Of a stretch of 64,000 nt of DNA, positions 38,078 to 47,109 are shown one piece after another (position 1 is the first letter of the stretch; each line of letters starts with the position of its first letter). This DNA comes from Nocardioides panzhihuensis (GTDB taxonomy: Bacteria > Actinomycetota > Actinomycetes > Propionibacteriales > Nocardioidaceae), in assembly GCF_013408335.1 (NCBI RefSeq), contig NZ_JACBZR010000001.1, forward strand, positions 1,364,001 to 1,428,000, written 5' to 3'. The notes beneath the pieces were generated by a model. That model saw nothing but the letters and a program-made list of their open reading frames with translations. It made no database searches and was not told the DNA's origin. The translations under genes were made by a program, and so were the position numbers.

Positions 38078-40099
38078 GTGATCGACGCCCTACTCGAGCC
38101 CAGCGACCTGCCCCACCGACTGCCCCGCTTCGCGGACATCTCGATCGAGGACTACGGCCCGGCGATCGAGCAGGGGATGGCCGAGCAGCTGGCGGCGCTG
38201 GCCGCGATCACCTCGTCCGCCGAGGAGCCGACCTTCGAGAACACCCTCGTCGCACTGGAGCGGTCCGGCGAGCGGCTGGACCGGGTCCTGCGGGTCTTCT
38301 TCTCGCTGCTCTCCGCGGACTCCGACGACGACCTCGACGAGCTCGACGCTGCGTACGCTCCTCGGCTGGCGGCCCACCACGACGCGCTGCTCCTCGACGA
38401 CACGCTCTTCGCCCGGGTGAACGCGGTCTATGAGAAGCGGGCCGAGCTGGAAGGTGAGCACCGCTATCTGGTCGAGCGCTATCACCGTGACTTCGTGCTC
38501 GCGGGCGCTGCCTTGGGCCCGACGGAGAAGGCGCGGCTGCGCGAGCTCAACCAGGAGATCTCGGGCCTGGAGGCGGCGTTCGGGCAGGCCGCGCAGGCCG
38601 ATTCCAACGACCTCGCCGTGGTCGTCGACACCGTCGAGGAGCTCGCCGGGCTGACCCCGGGAGAGATCTCGGCGGCTGCGGCGGCCGCCGAAGGCCGCGG
38701 GCTCGCCGGCAAGTTCCTGATCACGCTGACCCTGTTCACCGCCCACCCCTACCTGTCCGTGCTGGAGAACCGGGAGCTGCGGCAGCGGCTGTTCGAGGCG
38801 CAGCTCGCGCGCGGCTCGCGCGGCAACGCAAACGACACCCGCGCCATCGCGCTCGACGCGCTGCGGCTGCGGGCCGAGAAAGCCCAGCTGCTCGGGTTCG
38901 ACAGCTACGCGGGTCTGGTGACGGCCGACAACACCGCCGGTACGCCGAAGGCTGTCCGCGACATGCTGGAGCGGCTCGCCGCCCCGGCGGCCCGCAACGC
39001 CCGGGCCGAGCAGGCCGCCCTGGAGGCGTCGGCAGGTGGGAAGATCGCGGCCTGGGACTGGCCCTACTACGCGGAGAAGGTCAGGACCTCGGAGTACGAC
39101 GTCGACCTGGCCGTGCTGCGGCCGTGGTTCGAGGCGGACCGGGTGCTGCGCGACGGCGTCTTCTTCGCCGCCGCCCGGCTCTACGGGCTGAGCTTCGAGG
39201 AGCGCCCCGACCTGCAGGGCTACCACCCCGAGGTGCGCGTCTTCGAGGTCTCCCGCGACGGCGAGCCGATCGGGCTCTTCCTGCTCGACCTCTACACGCG
39301 CGACTCCAAGAAGGGCGGTGCCTGGATGAACTCCTACGTCACCGCCAACACCCTGCTGAGTGAGCCGTCGGCGGTCGTGACCAACAACCTCAACGTGCCC
39401 AAGCCGGCGCCGGGGGAGCCGACGCTGCTGACGTTCGACCAGGTCAACACTCTCTTCCACGAGTTCGGGCATGCGCTCCACGGGCTGCTGGCGCGGGCGA
39501 CCTACCCGCGGTTCGCGGCGACGTCGGTCTACCGCGACTTCGTCGAGTACCCGTCCCAGGTCAACGAGATGTGGATGCTCTGGCCCGAGGTACTGGCCAA
39601 CTACGCGGTGCATCACGAGACGGGGGAGCCGATCCCGGCCGACGTGCTCGGCAAGCTCGAGGCGTCCGCCACGTTCAACGAGGGGTTCGCGACCTCGGAG
39701 TATCTCGCCGCCACGCTCATCGACCTGGCCTGGCACGAGCTGGCTCCGGACGAGGTGCCGACCTCGCCGGAGGCGGTCGGTGAGTTCGAGGCGGCCACGC
39801 TCTCGGCGGTCGGCCTGGACAACCCGGCGGTGCGTGCGCGGTACTACACGGCGTACTTCAAGCACATCTTCGGCGGCTACGCTTCGGCCTACTACTCCTA
39901 CATCTGGTCCGAGCTCCTCGACGCCGACACGGTGGCGTGGTTCAAGGAGAACGGCGGCCTGACTAGGGAGAACGGCGAGGCGTACGTCCGCTACGTGATC
40001 GGCATCGGTGGCACCCGGGACCCGCTGGAGTCCTACGCGGAGTGGCGGGGGAGGCCGGCCCCGATCGCTCCGCTGCTGGAGCGCCGGGGCCTGGCCTGA
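38078..40099 (+). CDS. M3-family metallopeptidase (dipeptidyl carboxypeptidase/oligopeptidase)
   Basis: The protein has 673 residues from the GTG at 38078, where family-like sequence begins (VIDALLEPSDLPHRLPRFAD). A GTG at 38057 is the alternative. The zinc motif HEFGHALHGLL (about 463) is present with a downstream Glu, and GGYASAYYSYIWSELLDADT is the typical M3 substrate-binding segment. It is a cytoplasmic peptidase acting on short peptides. Confidence 0.93.
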   Translation: MIDALLEPSDLPHRLPRFADISIEDYGPAIEQGMAEQLAALAAITSSAEEPTFENTLVALERSGERLDRVLRVFFSLLSADSDDDLDELDAAYAPRLAAHHDALLLDDTLFARVNAVYEKRAELEGEHRYLVERYHRDFVLAGAALGPTEKARLRELNQEISGLEAAFGQAAQADSNDLAVVVDTVEELAGLTPGEISAAAAAAEGRGLAGKFLITLTLFTAHPYLSVLENRELRQRLFEAQLARGSRGNANDTRAIALDALRLRAEKAQLLGFDSYAGLVTADNTAGTPKAVRDMLERLAAPAARNARAEQAALEASAGGKIAAWDWPYYAEKVRTSEYDVDLAVLRPWFEADRVLRDGVFFAAARLYGLSFEERPDLQGYHPEVRVFEVSRDGEPIGLFLLDLYTRDSKKGGAWMNSYVTANTLLSEPSAVVTNNLNVPKPAPGEPTLLTFDQVNTLFHEFGHALHGLLARATYPRFAATSVYRDFVEYPSQVNEMWMLWPEVLANYAVHHETGEPIPADVLGKLEASATFNEGFATSEYLAATLIDLAWHELAPDEVPTSPEAVGEFEAATLSAVGLDNPAVRARYYTAYFKHIFGGYASAYYSYIWSELLDADTVAWFKENGGLTRENGEAYVRYVIGIGGTRDPLESYAEWRGRPAPIAPLLERRGLA

Positions 40100-40118
40100 G
40101 GGTCAGCTGTCGCTGGGC

Positions 40119-40316
40119 TCAGCGGTCGCGCGGGTCCTCAGGGCCCGCCCAGCTGGACTGCGGGTCGCTGGCGGGGAACGTTTCCTCCGCGGCCTCGTCC
40201 TGGGGATCGCGCTCCTCGCCCTCCTCCTCGACCCGCTCCGGGGTAGGGAAGGGGATCGGGGCCTCGGTGCTCTCGTCAGCGCCGGTCACGGGGTCCTTGC
40301 TTTCCTTCTCGACCAT
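40119..40316 (-). CDS. Small acidic hypothetical protein
   Basis: The 65-residue protein is disordered and acidic (MVEKESKDPVTGADESTEAP, PFPTPERVEEEGEERDPQDE, FPASDPQSSWAGPEDP). The segment EETFPASDPQSSWAGP is found at the end of many short actinobacterial proteins of unknown role. It could be stress-induced, given its neighbours. Confidence 0.75.
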   Translation of the reverse strand: MVEKESKDPVTGADESTEAPIPFPTPERVEEEGEERDPQDEAAEETFPASDPQSSWAGPEDPRDR

Positions 40317-40380
40317 GGTTCTGCTCCCATCTGAAGACTTCGATGATGTAGTCGGTGCCGCTCAGCACCCACTGTGCCAC

Positions 40381-40956
40381 TCAGGAACGGCTCAGCGCGT
40401 CCCTGACGCGGTCCACGACGGAGTGGAACGGCATCGTGGCCAGCTGCTTGGGCACGGAGCCAGCAGTGCCGGGGTGGGGACGGGTCGGTGCGACCCGTTC
40501 GGCCGCCGACAGCCGCTTGCCCATCGCCTGGCGGGCGGTCTCGTCGAGCTCGGCGAGAAGCAGCGGGAACTCGACCCGCTCCTCCTCCTCGGCGTGCTGC
40601 TCGACGGTGATCTGGAAGATCGGGAAGGTCGCGTCGAACTCGGGGCTGTCGACGCCGACCTCCTCGAGCTGGGCCAGCATCTCGGTGGCCTCCTTCTCGT
40701 CGGCGACGAGCGCCTTGGTGAGCGTCTCGCCGCCATGGACCGAGGCGACCGGATGGACGACGAGCTCCTCGGCGGTCTCGTGCACTGCGAGCAGGACGCG
40801 GAGGTCGTCGAACGCCTGGCGTCTGGCCCGACCGGTCGAGTTCCCCACCGTGGCGCAGAGCTGCCGAATGCCGGCGTGCTGCTGCAGGAGGATCCGGACC
40901 ACGTCCCCCTCGGGAAGCTCCGAGGCCTTCTTGAGGGCTTCGGTCACGTGGGACAC
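40381..40956 (-). CDS. Hemerythrin-like HHE-domain protein
   Basis: The start is a GTG at 40956 with AGGAGA six bases upstream. The 191-residue protein has conserved helical His/Glu motifs: LLQQHAGIRQL, VHETAEELVVHPVAS, and VEQHAEEEERVEFPLL. They would bind a non-haem di-iron centre in a four-helix bundle. HHE proteins sense or store oxygen, nitric oxide or iron. It is divergent from the LuxR-type regulator. Confidence 0.88.
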   Translation of the reverse strand: MSHVTEALKKASELPEGDVVRILLQQHAGIRQLCATVGNSTGRARRQAFDDLRVLLAVHETAEELVVHPVASVHGGETLTKALVADEKEATEMLAQLEEVGVDSPEFDATFPIFQITVEQHAEEEERVEFPLLLAELDETARQAMGKRLSAAERVAPTRPHPGTAGSVPKQLATMPFHSVVDRVRDALSRS

Positions 40957-41061
40957 AGATTTTCTCCTGACTCGGGTAATGTTTGCACGTCGGCTTGGTA
41001 CCCACGGCGTGTTCTCTCCATACACCCGTCCAGCCGACCGCCGATCTGAGAGGGTTCTGGA

Positions 41062-41736
41062 GTGATGAGGTCGGGGGTTTTGCGGGTCGCGGTGGTCAGC
41101 CCGCAGGAGGTCGTCATGCGCGGCCTCACCACGATGCTTGCGGACTATCCGGACCGACTGGTCGTGACAGCGCTTCCGGCCATACGCAGCAAGGCGCCGG
41201 GCGTCGATGTGATCCTCTACGACACCCTCGGGCTGCACCTGACCGATGGCACCGACCTCAGGTATCTGCTGAGCGAGACCGACGCCAAGGTGCTGATCTT
41301 CAGCCGTGACATGCGCCCGGACCTGCGCGCCAGGGCCTACTCGCTGGGCGCGCATGCGTGGGTCTCGATGAGCGTGCACGCCGGTGAGCTCGTACGCAGC
41401 ATCGAATCCACCGCGGCCGGCGAGCCGATCGGTGAGCACGAGGACCGGCTCGGCTCGGTCGCCGGGCTCACCACCCGCGAGGTCGAGGTGCTCGCCCTGA
41501 TCACCCAAGGACTGTCCAACAAGGACATCGCCGACAAGCTCGTCGTGAGCGTCAACACGCTCAAGAGCCACATCCGACAGGCCTACCGCAAGATCGAGGT
41601 GGCGACCCGCAGCCAGGCGGTCAGCTGGGCGATCACCCACGGGTTCGCGCCGCCCGATGCGGATTCGTTGGAGTCGGGCGCATCCGTGGGGGCACAGATG
41701 GTTACCGGAGACCTATCGGTGGAGCAGTCTGGGTGA
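41062..41736 (+). CDS. LuxR-type response regulator
   Basis: The protein has 224 residues. The first 110 form a receiver-like domain (VAVVSPQEVVMRGLTTML, DVILYDTLGLH with a probable Asp phosphate site, KVLIFSRDMRPDLRARAYSL). A LuxR HTH follows (LTTREVEVLALITQGLSNKD, IADKLVVSVNTLKSHIRQAY). No histidine kinase is adjacent, so it is an orphan. The receiver lacks the canonical acidic pair at its start. Confidence 0.88.
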   Translation: MMRSGVLRVAVVSPQEVVMRGLTTMLADYPDRLVVTALPAIRSKAPGVDVILYDTLGLHLTDGTDLRYLLSETDAKVLIFSRDMRPDLRARAYSLGAHAWVSMSVHAGELVRSIESTAAGEPIGEHEDRLGSVAGLTTREVEVLALITQGLSNKDIADKLVVSVNTLKSHIRQAYRKIEVATRSQAVSWAITHGFAPPDADSLESGASVGAQMVTGDLSVEQSG

Positions 41737-41826
41737 CTCTCTCCGTGCCCGAGCGCCGGAGTGATGACACCACGTCTCGCCGCCGATGGCCGCGGCCCCG
41801 GCACGGACTCGGGGTCGCGGTACTAA

Positions 41827-41870
41827 CCCTCAGGGGTGGGTGGCCGTGGGGGCAACCCCACCCCTGAGGG
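41827..41870 (+). terminator. Terminator of the LuxR-type regulator
   Basis: CCCTCAGGGGTGGG (41827-41840) pairs perfectly with CCCACCCCTGAGGG (41857-41870) around a 16-base loop. It lies 91 bp after the regulator stop and 55 bp before the sigma gene. Confidence 0.75.
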
Positions 41871-41924
41871 CCAAATCCCACGTGGATCTGGGGATCCGAG
41901 GGGTTTACGGCGCAGACTCGGACC

Positions 41925-42464
41925 ATGGACACGACGCAGGCTTCGCCGCTTCCGGCTCCGGCTCAGCAAGACGCTCCGCTGCCGCAGGAGGATCTGGTCG
42001 TACGTCACCTCCCGGTGGCCCGTTCCCTCGCCGCCCGCTACGCGGGCCGCGGCGTCGAGGTCGAGGACCTTCGCCAGGCCGCAAGAGTCGGGCTGGTGAA
42101 GGCCGCTCGCCGCTATGACCCCGAGCAGGGGGCGTTCTTGAGCTATGCCGTGCCGATGGCCACCGGCGAGATCCGTCATTGCTTCCGCGAGCAGGCCCGC
42201 TGCGCACGTCCTCGAGGTGACGACGACGAGCTGCTCGAGCAGATGGGGGATCCCGACCCCGGTTTCGAGCGTGCGGAGGCACGAGTCGTCGTCGAGCAGG
42301 CGATCGGCGATCTGGATGAGACCGACCGGTTGATCCTTCAGCTGCGGTTTGTGGACGGCCTGAGCCAGGCCGAGATCGGCGAACGGGTCGGCGCCACCCA
42401 AGCACAGATCTCCCGCGCCCTGGCGCGGATCATTCGACGGATGCGCGTCGGCCTCGCCGCGTAG
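41925..42464 (+). CDS. Short SigB/SigF-like sigma factor lacking region 3
   Basis: The 179-residue protein has sigma region 2 (LPVARSLAARYAGRGVEVED, LRQAARVGLVKAARRYDPEQ, FLSYAVPMATGEIRHCFREQ) and region 4 (LDETDRLILQLRFVDGLSQA, EIGERVGATQAQISRALARI). Region 3, present in the full-length relative at 43360, is absent: region 2.4 is followed by a short linker (ARCARPRGDDDELLEQMGDP). Its sequence clearly belongs to the SigB/SigF group and not to ECF factors. No anti-sigma gene is seen nearby. Confidence 0.88.
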   Translation: MDTTQASPLPAPAQQDAPLPQEDLVVRHLPVARSLAARYAGRGVEVEDLRQAARVGLVKAARRYDPEQGAFLSYAVPMATGEIRHCFREQARCARPRGDDDELLEQMGDPDPGFERAEARVVVEQAIGDLDETDRLILQLRFVDGLSQAEIGERVGATQAQISRALARIIRRMRVGLAA

Positions 42465-42493
42465 CCGGGGCAGGAAAAGGGTACCGGACACCT

Positions 42494-42637
42494 ATGAGCA
42501 CCCCAGTAATCATCTTCATACTGATAGGCGTGATGGTCGTCCTGGTGGGCGTCGCCGCTTGGCTCTACGACGCCAAGCGGAACAAGCATGTCGCCGACGA
42601 CGAGGAGCGCGTCGAACAGCCGAGACGGAGGAGCTGA
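42494..42637 (+). CDS. 47-residue single-pass membrane protein
   Basis: MSTPVIIFILIGVMVVLVGV then AAWLYDAKRNKHVADDEERV shows one transmembrane helix and a charged cytoplasmic tail. The ATG follows the sigma gene by 30 bp and its stop is two bases before the next start, so it is probably in the same operon. Confidence 0.7.
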   Translation: MSTPVIIFILIGVMVVLVGVAAWLYDAKRNKHVADDEERVEQPRRRS

Positions 42638-42638
42638 G

Positions 42639-42965
42639 ATGCCGCAACGTGCCTGGAGCAAGAAGCGAGAGCGACAGTACGAGCACATCAAGGAAGGTGC
42701 GCTCGACAGTGGCAAGAGCGAGGACACCGCCGAAGAGATCGCTGCTCGGACGGTGAACAAGGAGCGCGCCCGCAAGGGCGAGTCCCGCGAGAGCAGCCGC
42801 ACCTCGACCAAGGACATCTCCTCGAGTCGCCGCGGTGGCTTACGCAGCCACCGCGGCTCGGGCGGGCGCACCAAGGCCCAGTTGTACGAAGAGGCCAAGA
42901 AGAAGAACATCGAGGGACGTTCGAAGATGAACAAGGCTGAGCTCGAGGAGGCCGTCGGCCGCTGA
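42639..42965 (+). CDS. Rho-N-like domain protein (plasmid-stabilisation-like annotation)
   Basis: The 108-residue protein begins MPQRAWSKKRERQYEHIKEG, is very basic and charged, and ends with a SAP/Rho-N-like helix pair (RTKAQLYEEAKKKNIEGRSK, MNKAELEEAVGR). GGAGGAG precedes the ATG. Such proteins are common, stress-regulated genes in Actinobacteria and are often labelled plasmid stabilisation proteins without evidence. It is likely to bind nucleic acids. Confidence 0.8.
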   Translation: MPQRAWSKKRERQYEHIKEGALDSGKSEDTAEEIAARTVNKERARKGESRESSRTSTKDISSSRRGGLRSHRGSGGRTKAQLYEEAKKKNIEGRSKMNKAELEEAVGR

Positions 42966-43028
42966 CTGCTTCGCAGACCAGCACCAGCCGGCCTGCTCAC
43001 CGGGACCAACGACCTGGATCGAACCCAT

Positions 43029-43067
43029 GTGCCGGGCTATATGCGATTCGCATATGGCCCGGCACAT
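43029..43067. terminator. Bidirectional terminator
   Basis: GTGCCGGGCTATATGCG pairs with CGCATATGGCCCGGCAC (one mismatch pair) around ATT. It separates two converging genes (stops at 42965 and 43079). Confidence 0.85.
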
Positions 43068-43078
43068 GGGCTTCGTCC

Positions 43079-43303
43079 TTACTTCTTCTTCGTTCCGCCC
43101 TTGAACTTTCGCAGCACGGCGTCGGTCCCCTTCTTGCGGACCATGGTGGTGACAACAGTTATCGCGATCGGCACTGCGAACGCGGCCACGGCCGAGATCC
43201 GCTTGCCCCAAGAGGACTCCTGCCACTTGGTCTTGGGGGTGCCGTTCCACAATGAGCGCTGGGCGGTGTCGTCGCGCTCGCCGGTGATCGTTGAGTACGT
43301 CAT
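43079..43303 (-). CDS. Small membrane protein
   Basis: The start is the ATG at 43303 with AAGGAG six bases upstream. The 74-residue protein has one hydrophobic helix (VAAFAVPIAITVVTTMV) and a basic C-terminus (RKKGTDAVLRKFKGGTKKK). It lies 57 bp beyond the full-length sigma gene on the same strand and may be co-transcribed with it. Confidence 0.75.
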   Translation of the reverse strand: MTYSTITGERDDTAQRSLWNGTPKTKWQESSWGKRISAVAAFAVPIAITVVTTMVRKKGTDAVLRKFKGGTKKK

Positions 43304-43359
43304 GCCAGTCTCCTTGGTTGTCGGGTCGGCTTTCGTCCCGTACCCGTCGTGGGTGTGGG

Positions 43360-44154
43360 TCATGCGGCGATGCCTACGTCCTCGAGCTGGCCGCGCAGCT
43401 CGTCGATGATCCGGGTCAGGATCCGGGAGACCTGCGTCTGGGTGACGCCGATGGTCTTGCCGATCTCGGCCTGACTGCGGTCCTCGAGGTAGCGGAGCCG
43501 CACCACCAGCTGGTCGCGCTTGTTCAGCGTCTTGATCGCCTGCTCCAGCGCGAGTCGGGTCTCACAGTCGGCCAAGCCTCCGTCGATGCCGGGCAGCATG
43601 TCACCGATGGTGGCCTCGCCCGAGGACTGCCCGTCGCCGGCCCGCAGCGGGGCATCCAGCGAGGTGGGGGTGAAGCAGCCACGCGCGTCGAGCGCCTCGC
43701 GCACCTTCTGCTCCGGGACGTCGGCGATCTCGGCCAGCTCGGAGGTGGGCAGGTTGCCTCGCTCGGAGCCGATTCGCAGCAACGTGCTCTGCAGCTCCTG
43801 GATCGGCCGCGGCGGCCGTACGGTCCAGCCGTGGTCGCGGAACCAGCGCTTCACCTCACCACGGATGGTGGGCACGGCGTAGGTGAGGAAATCGTCGGCG
43901 CGGTCCGGGTGGAAGCTCTTCGCGGCTCGCACCAACGCGGTGTACGCCACCTGTTCGAGATCGGCGCGGGGGATTCCGCGCCCGGTGTAGCGGTGAGCGA
44001 TCGAGCGCGCGACCGCTGCATTGAGCAGGATGACCTCCTCGAGGAGTCGCTCCTGCTCTTCTCCATCGGCGTTGTGCGCCTTCGCCAACAGCTCTGAGGT
44101 CAGACGCTGTCGCTCGGCCCTGGGAAGGTCTGTCTCGAAAGTCGTCGTCGTCAT
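43360..44154 (-). CDS. SigB/SigF/SigG-family sigma factor
   Basis: The start is the ATG at 44154. The 264-residue protein has region 2 (ARSIAHRYTGRGIPRADLEQ, VAYTALVRAAKSFHPDRADD, FLTYAVPTIRGEVKRWFRDH), region 3 (RPPRPIQELQSTLLRIGSER onward, about 110-175) and region 4 (RDQLVVRLRYLEDRSQAEIG, KTIGVTQTQVSRILTRIIDE). It is a general stress or differentiation sigma factor. No RsbW-type anti-sigma gene lies in the window. Confidence 0.93.
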   Translation of the reverse strand: MTTTTFETDLPRAERQRLTSELLAKAHNADGEEQERLLEEVILLNAAVARSIAHRYTGRGIPRADLEQVAYTALVRAAKSFHPDRADDFLTYAVPTIRGEVKRWFRDHGWTVRPPRPIQELQSTLLRIGSERGNLPTSELAEIADVPEQKVREALDARGCFTPTSLDAPLRAGDGQSSGEATIGDMLPGIDGGLADCETRLALEQAIKTLNKRDQLVVRLRYLEDRSQAEIGKTIGVTQTQVSRILTRIIDELRGQLEDVGIAA

Positions 44155-44340
44155 GTCCAGATAGTGCCCCGATCGACCGCCATCCAACGGCTGCGAAGAG
44201 AAGTTCACCCGGGCGGGTGTGCCTCCTCACTGTCGCGACCACCCCTTCGGGTGAGAAACAGGGCCGGGGTCGCGCCGGGCATGCCCTGCGCCGGCCAGGG
44301 GTACGGGAGGCACGAGCCTGTCCCCGACCGAAGGAGCGTC

Positions 44341-46482
44341 ATGTCCGACATACCGATCCCCGGTGCCCCCTCCTCGCAGTCGCCACCGGTGGAGGAGCCC
44401 ACCGAACCGGTACCCACGCCAGGCCCCAAACCTGACCAGAGCGGACCGCAGATGCGGACGCCGACCGGTGTGCGAGCCCACGAGGACCAGGAGGTCAACG
44501 CCCAGCAGGGCGAGTGGCTGACCACGTCCGGTGGCGTGCGACTGCGCGAGACCGACAAGTCGCTCAAGGCGGGAGAGCGCGGCCCGACCCTGCTCCAAGA
44601 CCACCACCTGCGCGAGAAGATCACCCACTTCGACCACGAGCGGATCCCGGAGCGAGTGGTCCATGCCCGTGGTGCCGGTGCGCACGGCACCTTCACGGCC
44701 TACGGCGCCGCCGAGTCCGTCACCAGCGCCGGCTTCCTTGCCGAAGGCAGGGAGACACCGGTCTTCGTGCGGTTCTCGACGGTCCTCGGCTCGCGCGGCA
44801 GCGCCGACACGGTGCGCGACACCCGAGGGTTCGCGACGAAGTTCTACACCGAGGAGGGCAACTTCGACCTCGTCGGCAACAACATGCCGGTCTTCTTCAT
44901 CCAGGACGGCATCAAGTTCCCCGACGTCATCCACGCCGGCAAGCCGCACCCCGACCGCGAGATCCCGCAGGCCCAGTCCGCGCACGACACCTTCTGGGAC
45001 TTCGTCTCCCTGCACACCGAGGCGCAGCACCACGCGCTGTGGAACATGTCCGATCGTGGACTGCCGCGTTCCTACCGGATGATGGAGGGCTTCGGCGTCC
45101 ACACCTTCCGGCTCGTCAACGCCGCCGGCGAGACGAGCCTCGCCAAGTTCCACTGGAAGCCGAAGCTCGGTGTGCACGGCCTGCTCTGGGAGGAGTCCCA
45201 GATGCTCGGCGGCTTCGACCCCGACTTCCACCGTCGCGATCTCGCCGACGCGATCGAGACCGGTGCGTACCCCGAGTGGGAGCTGGGCATCCAGGTCTTC
45301 CCCGACACCCCCGAGCAGACGTACGCGGGCATCGACCTGCTCGATCCGACCAAGCTCGTTCCGGAGGAGATCGCGCCGGTCCAGAAGGTCGGCCGGTTGG
45401 TCCTCGACCGCAACCCGTCCAACTACTTCGCCGAGACCGAGCAGATCGCGTTCCATGTCGGCAACCTCGTGCCCGGCATCGACGTCACCGACGACGCCCT
45501 GATGCAGGCGCGGCTGTTCTCGTACGTCGACACCCAGCTGACCCGGCTCGGCGGACCGAACTTCAACCAGATCCCGGTCAACCGCCCGCACGCCCCGGTC
45601 AACGACATGCTGCGCGACGGGTTCCACCAGGACGCGGTGCACCGTGGGGTGGCGCCCTACCATCCCAACTCGCTCGACGCCGGCTGCCCGTTCATGGCGG
45701 GCGACCCGCAGGGAGCCTTCGTGGACAACCCGGTGAAGGTGCCCGAGACGGTGAAGCAGCGCGCTCAGCCGGCCTCCTTCGACGACCACTTCAGTCAGGC
45801 GCGACTCTTCTGGCTCTCGATGACACCGGTCGAGAAGCAGCACATCATCGCGGCGTACGGCTTCGAGCTGGCCAAGGTCTACGAGCCCGCGATCCGCGAG
45901 CGGCAGCTGCAGAGCCTGGCCAACATCGACGCCGACCTGTGCGAAGGCGTCGCAATCGCTCTCGGGCTGCCGGCGCCGTCCCCGACCGTCGAGCTCGCCG
46001 ACCCCGAGCCGAGCCCGGCGCTGTCGATGCTCGACGGCTCCTATCCGCCGGACGGGCGGGTGGTCGGCATCGTGGTCGGCCCGGACAGTGCATCCGGACA
46101 GATCGACGGGGTGCGCGAAGCGCTCTCCGACTCGGGGATCACGCCGCTGCTCATCGCGCCCACGGGAGCGCCGGTAGGCGGAGAGCTGGCTGTGCAGCGT
46201 ACGTTCGCCACCGCTCGATCGGTCGAGTACGACGCGCTGGTGCTCGCCGACGGCGCGGGTGCTGTGGCCTCGGACCCGCAGCTGCTCCTCCTGGTCCAGG
46301 AGGTGTTCCGGCACGGCAAGGCGTTGCTCGCCTGGGGCGACGGTGCCGAGGCCGTGATGACGGCGGGGATCTCGGTGCCCGCACCGGGGGTCAAGACCGA
46401 CGGGTCGGCAGGCGAGGTCGCCGCCGAGCTTCCCGATCTGCTCACTGCGCACCGTTCGTGGGAGAGGCTGGCGCCTTTCTGA
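44341..46482 (+). CDS. katE: Large-subunit monofunctional catalase
   Basis: AAGGAG is placed six bases before the ATG. The 713-residue protein is of the clade-2 HPII type. The active-site His lies in RVVHARGAGAHGTFTAYG, the Asn in DLVGNNMPVFFIQDGIKFPD, and the proximal haem-ligand Tyr in RLFSYVDTQLTRLG. A C-terminal flavodoxin-like domain (GRVVGIVVGPDSASGQIDGV onward) is typical of large catalases. It breaks down hydrogen peroxide. The neighbouring sigma factors suggest general-stress control. Confidence 0.96.
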   Translation: MSDIPIPGAPSSQSPPVEEPTEPVPTPGPKPDQSGPQMRTPTGVRAHEDQEVNAQQGEWLTTSGGVRLRETDKSLKAGERGPTLLQDHHLREKITHFDHERIPERVVHARGAGAHGTFTAYGAAESVTSAGFLAEGRETPVFVRFSTVLGSRGSADTVRDTRGFATKFYTEEGNFDLVGNNMPVFFIQDGIKFPDVIHAGKPHPDREIPQAQSAHDTFWDFVSLHTEAQHHALWNMSDRGLPRSYRMMEGFGVHTFRLVNAAGETSLAKFHWKPKLGVHGLLWEESQMLGGFDPDFHRRDLADAIETGAYPEWELGIQVFPDTPEQTYAGIDLLDPTKLVPEEIAPVQKVGRLVLDRNPSNYFAETEQIAFHVGNLVPGIDVTDDALMQARLFSYVDTQLTRLGGPNFNQIPVNRPHAPVNDMLRDGFHQDAVHRGVAPYHPNSLDAGCPFMAGDPQGAFVDNPVKVPETVKQRAQPASFDDHFSQARLFWLSMTPVEKQHIIAAYGFELAKVYEPAIRERQLQSLANIDADLCEGVAIALGLPAPSPTVELADPEPSPALSMLDGSYPPDGRVVGIVVGPDSASGQIDGVREALSDSGITPLLIAPTGAPVGGELAVQRTFATARSVEYDALVLADGAGAVASDPQLLLLVQEVFRHGKALLAWGDGAEAVMTAGISVPAPGVKTDGSAGEVAAELPDLLTAHRSWERLAPF

Positions 46483-46600
46483 GGGTTTGCCGGCAGAAAG
46501 GGTTTGCCGGACGCCGGGGTGGGTACCGGTAGCCCGTAGCCGCTCGGACGACAAGGTCCGAGCATCCCCCGCAACAACTACACACCGAGGTGAGATCCGA

Positions 46601-46744
46601 ATGGCACTAATTCTCTGGCTGATCGCGGCAGCTCTGGTGATCGGCGGCATCGTGTCGCTGATCCGTGGCCAAATCCTGTGGGGCGCAGTCCTCATCGTGG
46701 TCGGCCTGTTGGTCGGCCCCGGTGGGGTAAGCATCTTCACATAG
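46601..46744 (+). CDS. GPGG-motif small membrane protein
   Basis: The 47-residue protein (MALILWLIAAALVIGGIVSL then IRGQILWGAVLIVVGLLVGP) has two hydrophobic segments and ends GPGGVSIF. This motif defines a widespread family of very small actinobacterial membrane proteins. GAGGTGA lies ahead of the ATG. Function unknown; it sits with stress genes. Confidence 0.8.
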   Translation: MALILWLIAAALVIGGIVSLIRGQILWGAVLIVVGLLVGPGGVSIFT

Positions 46745-46844
46745 ACACCATGCGGCCCGGCGCCCCCAGCGGGCCCCGGGCCGCGTGGCGTCCGTGTGAA
46801 AGGCCGGTGTGAGAGCCGGTGTGCAGCGAGCGAAAGGACCGATC

Positions 46845-47093
46845 ATGGGTAAGTGCGTCACGTGTGGCAACGACTACGACGGGACCTTCGAGGTGACGAC
46901 GGCATCGGGCGAACACCATGTCTTCGACTCGATCGAGTGCGCGGCGCCGGTGATCGCGCCGACGTGCGTCAACTGTGGCACCCGCATCCTCGGACACGGG
47001 GTGCAGAACGAGCAGCACATGTTCTGCTGCGCTCACTGCGCCACCGAGGTGGGCGTGACCGGTGTGAGCGACCGGGTCACCAGCGGTTCCTGA
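46845..47093 (+). CDS. Small zinc-ribbon protein
   Basis: The 82-residue protein has CVTCGNDYDG, later CVNCG and CCAHC, that is three C-x-x-C-like pairs including HMFCCAHCATEVG, so it binds one or two zinc ions. The first ATG in good context is at 46845. Many such proteins occur near catalases in Actinobacteria, where they may be redox-sensitive, but this is not shown. Confidence 0.8.
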   Translation: MGKCVTCGNDYDGTFEVTTASGEHHVFDSIECAAPVIAPTCVNCGTRILGHGVQNEQHMFCCAHCATEVGVTGVSDRVTSGS

Positions 47094-47109
47094 CGGACAG
47101 CTGACCCGG

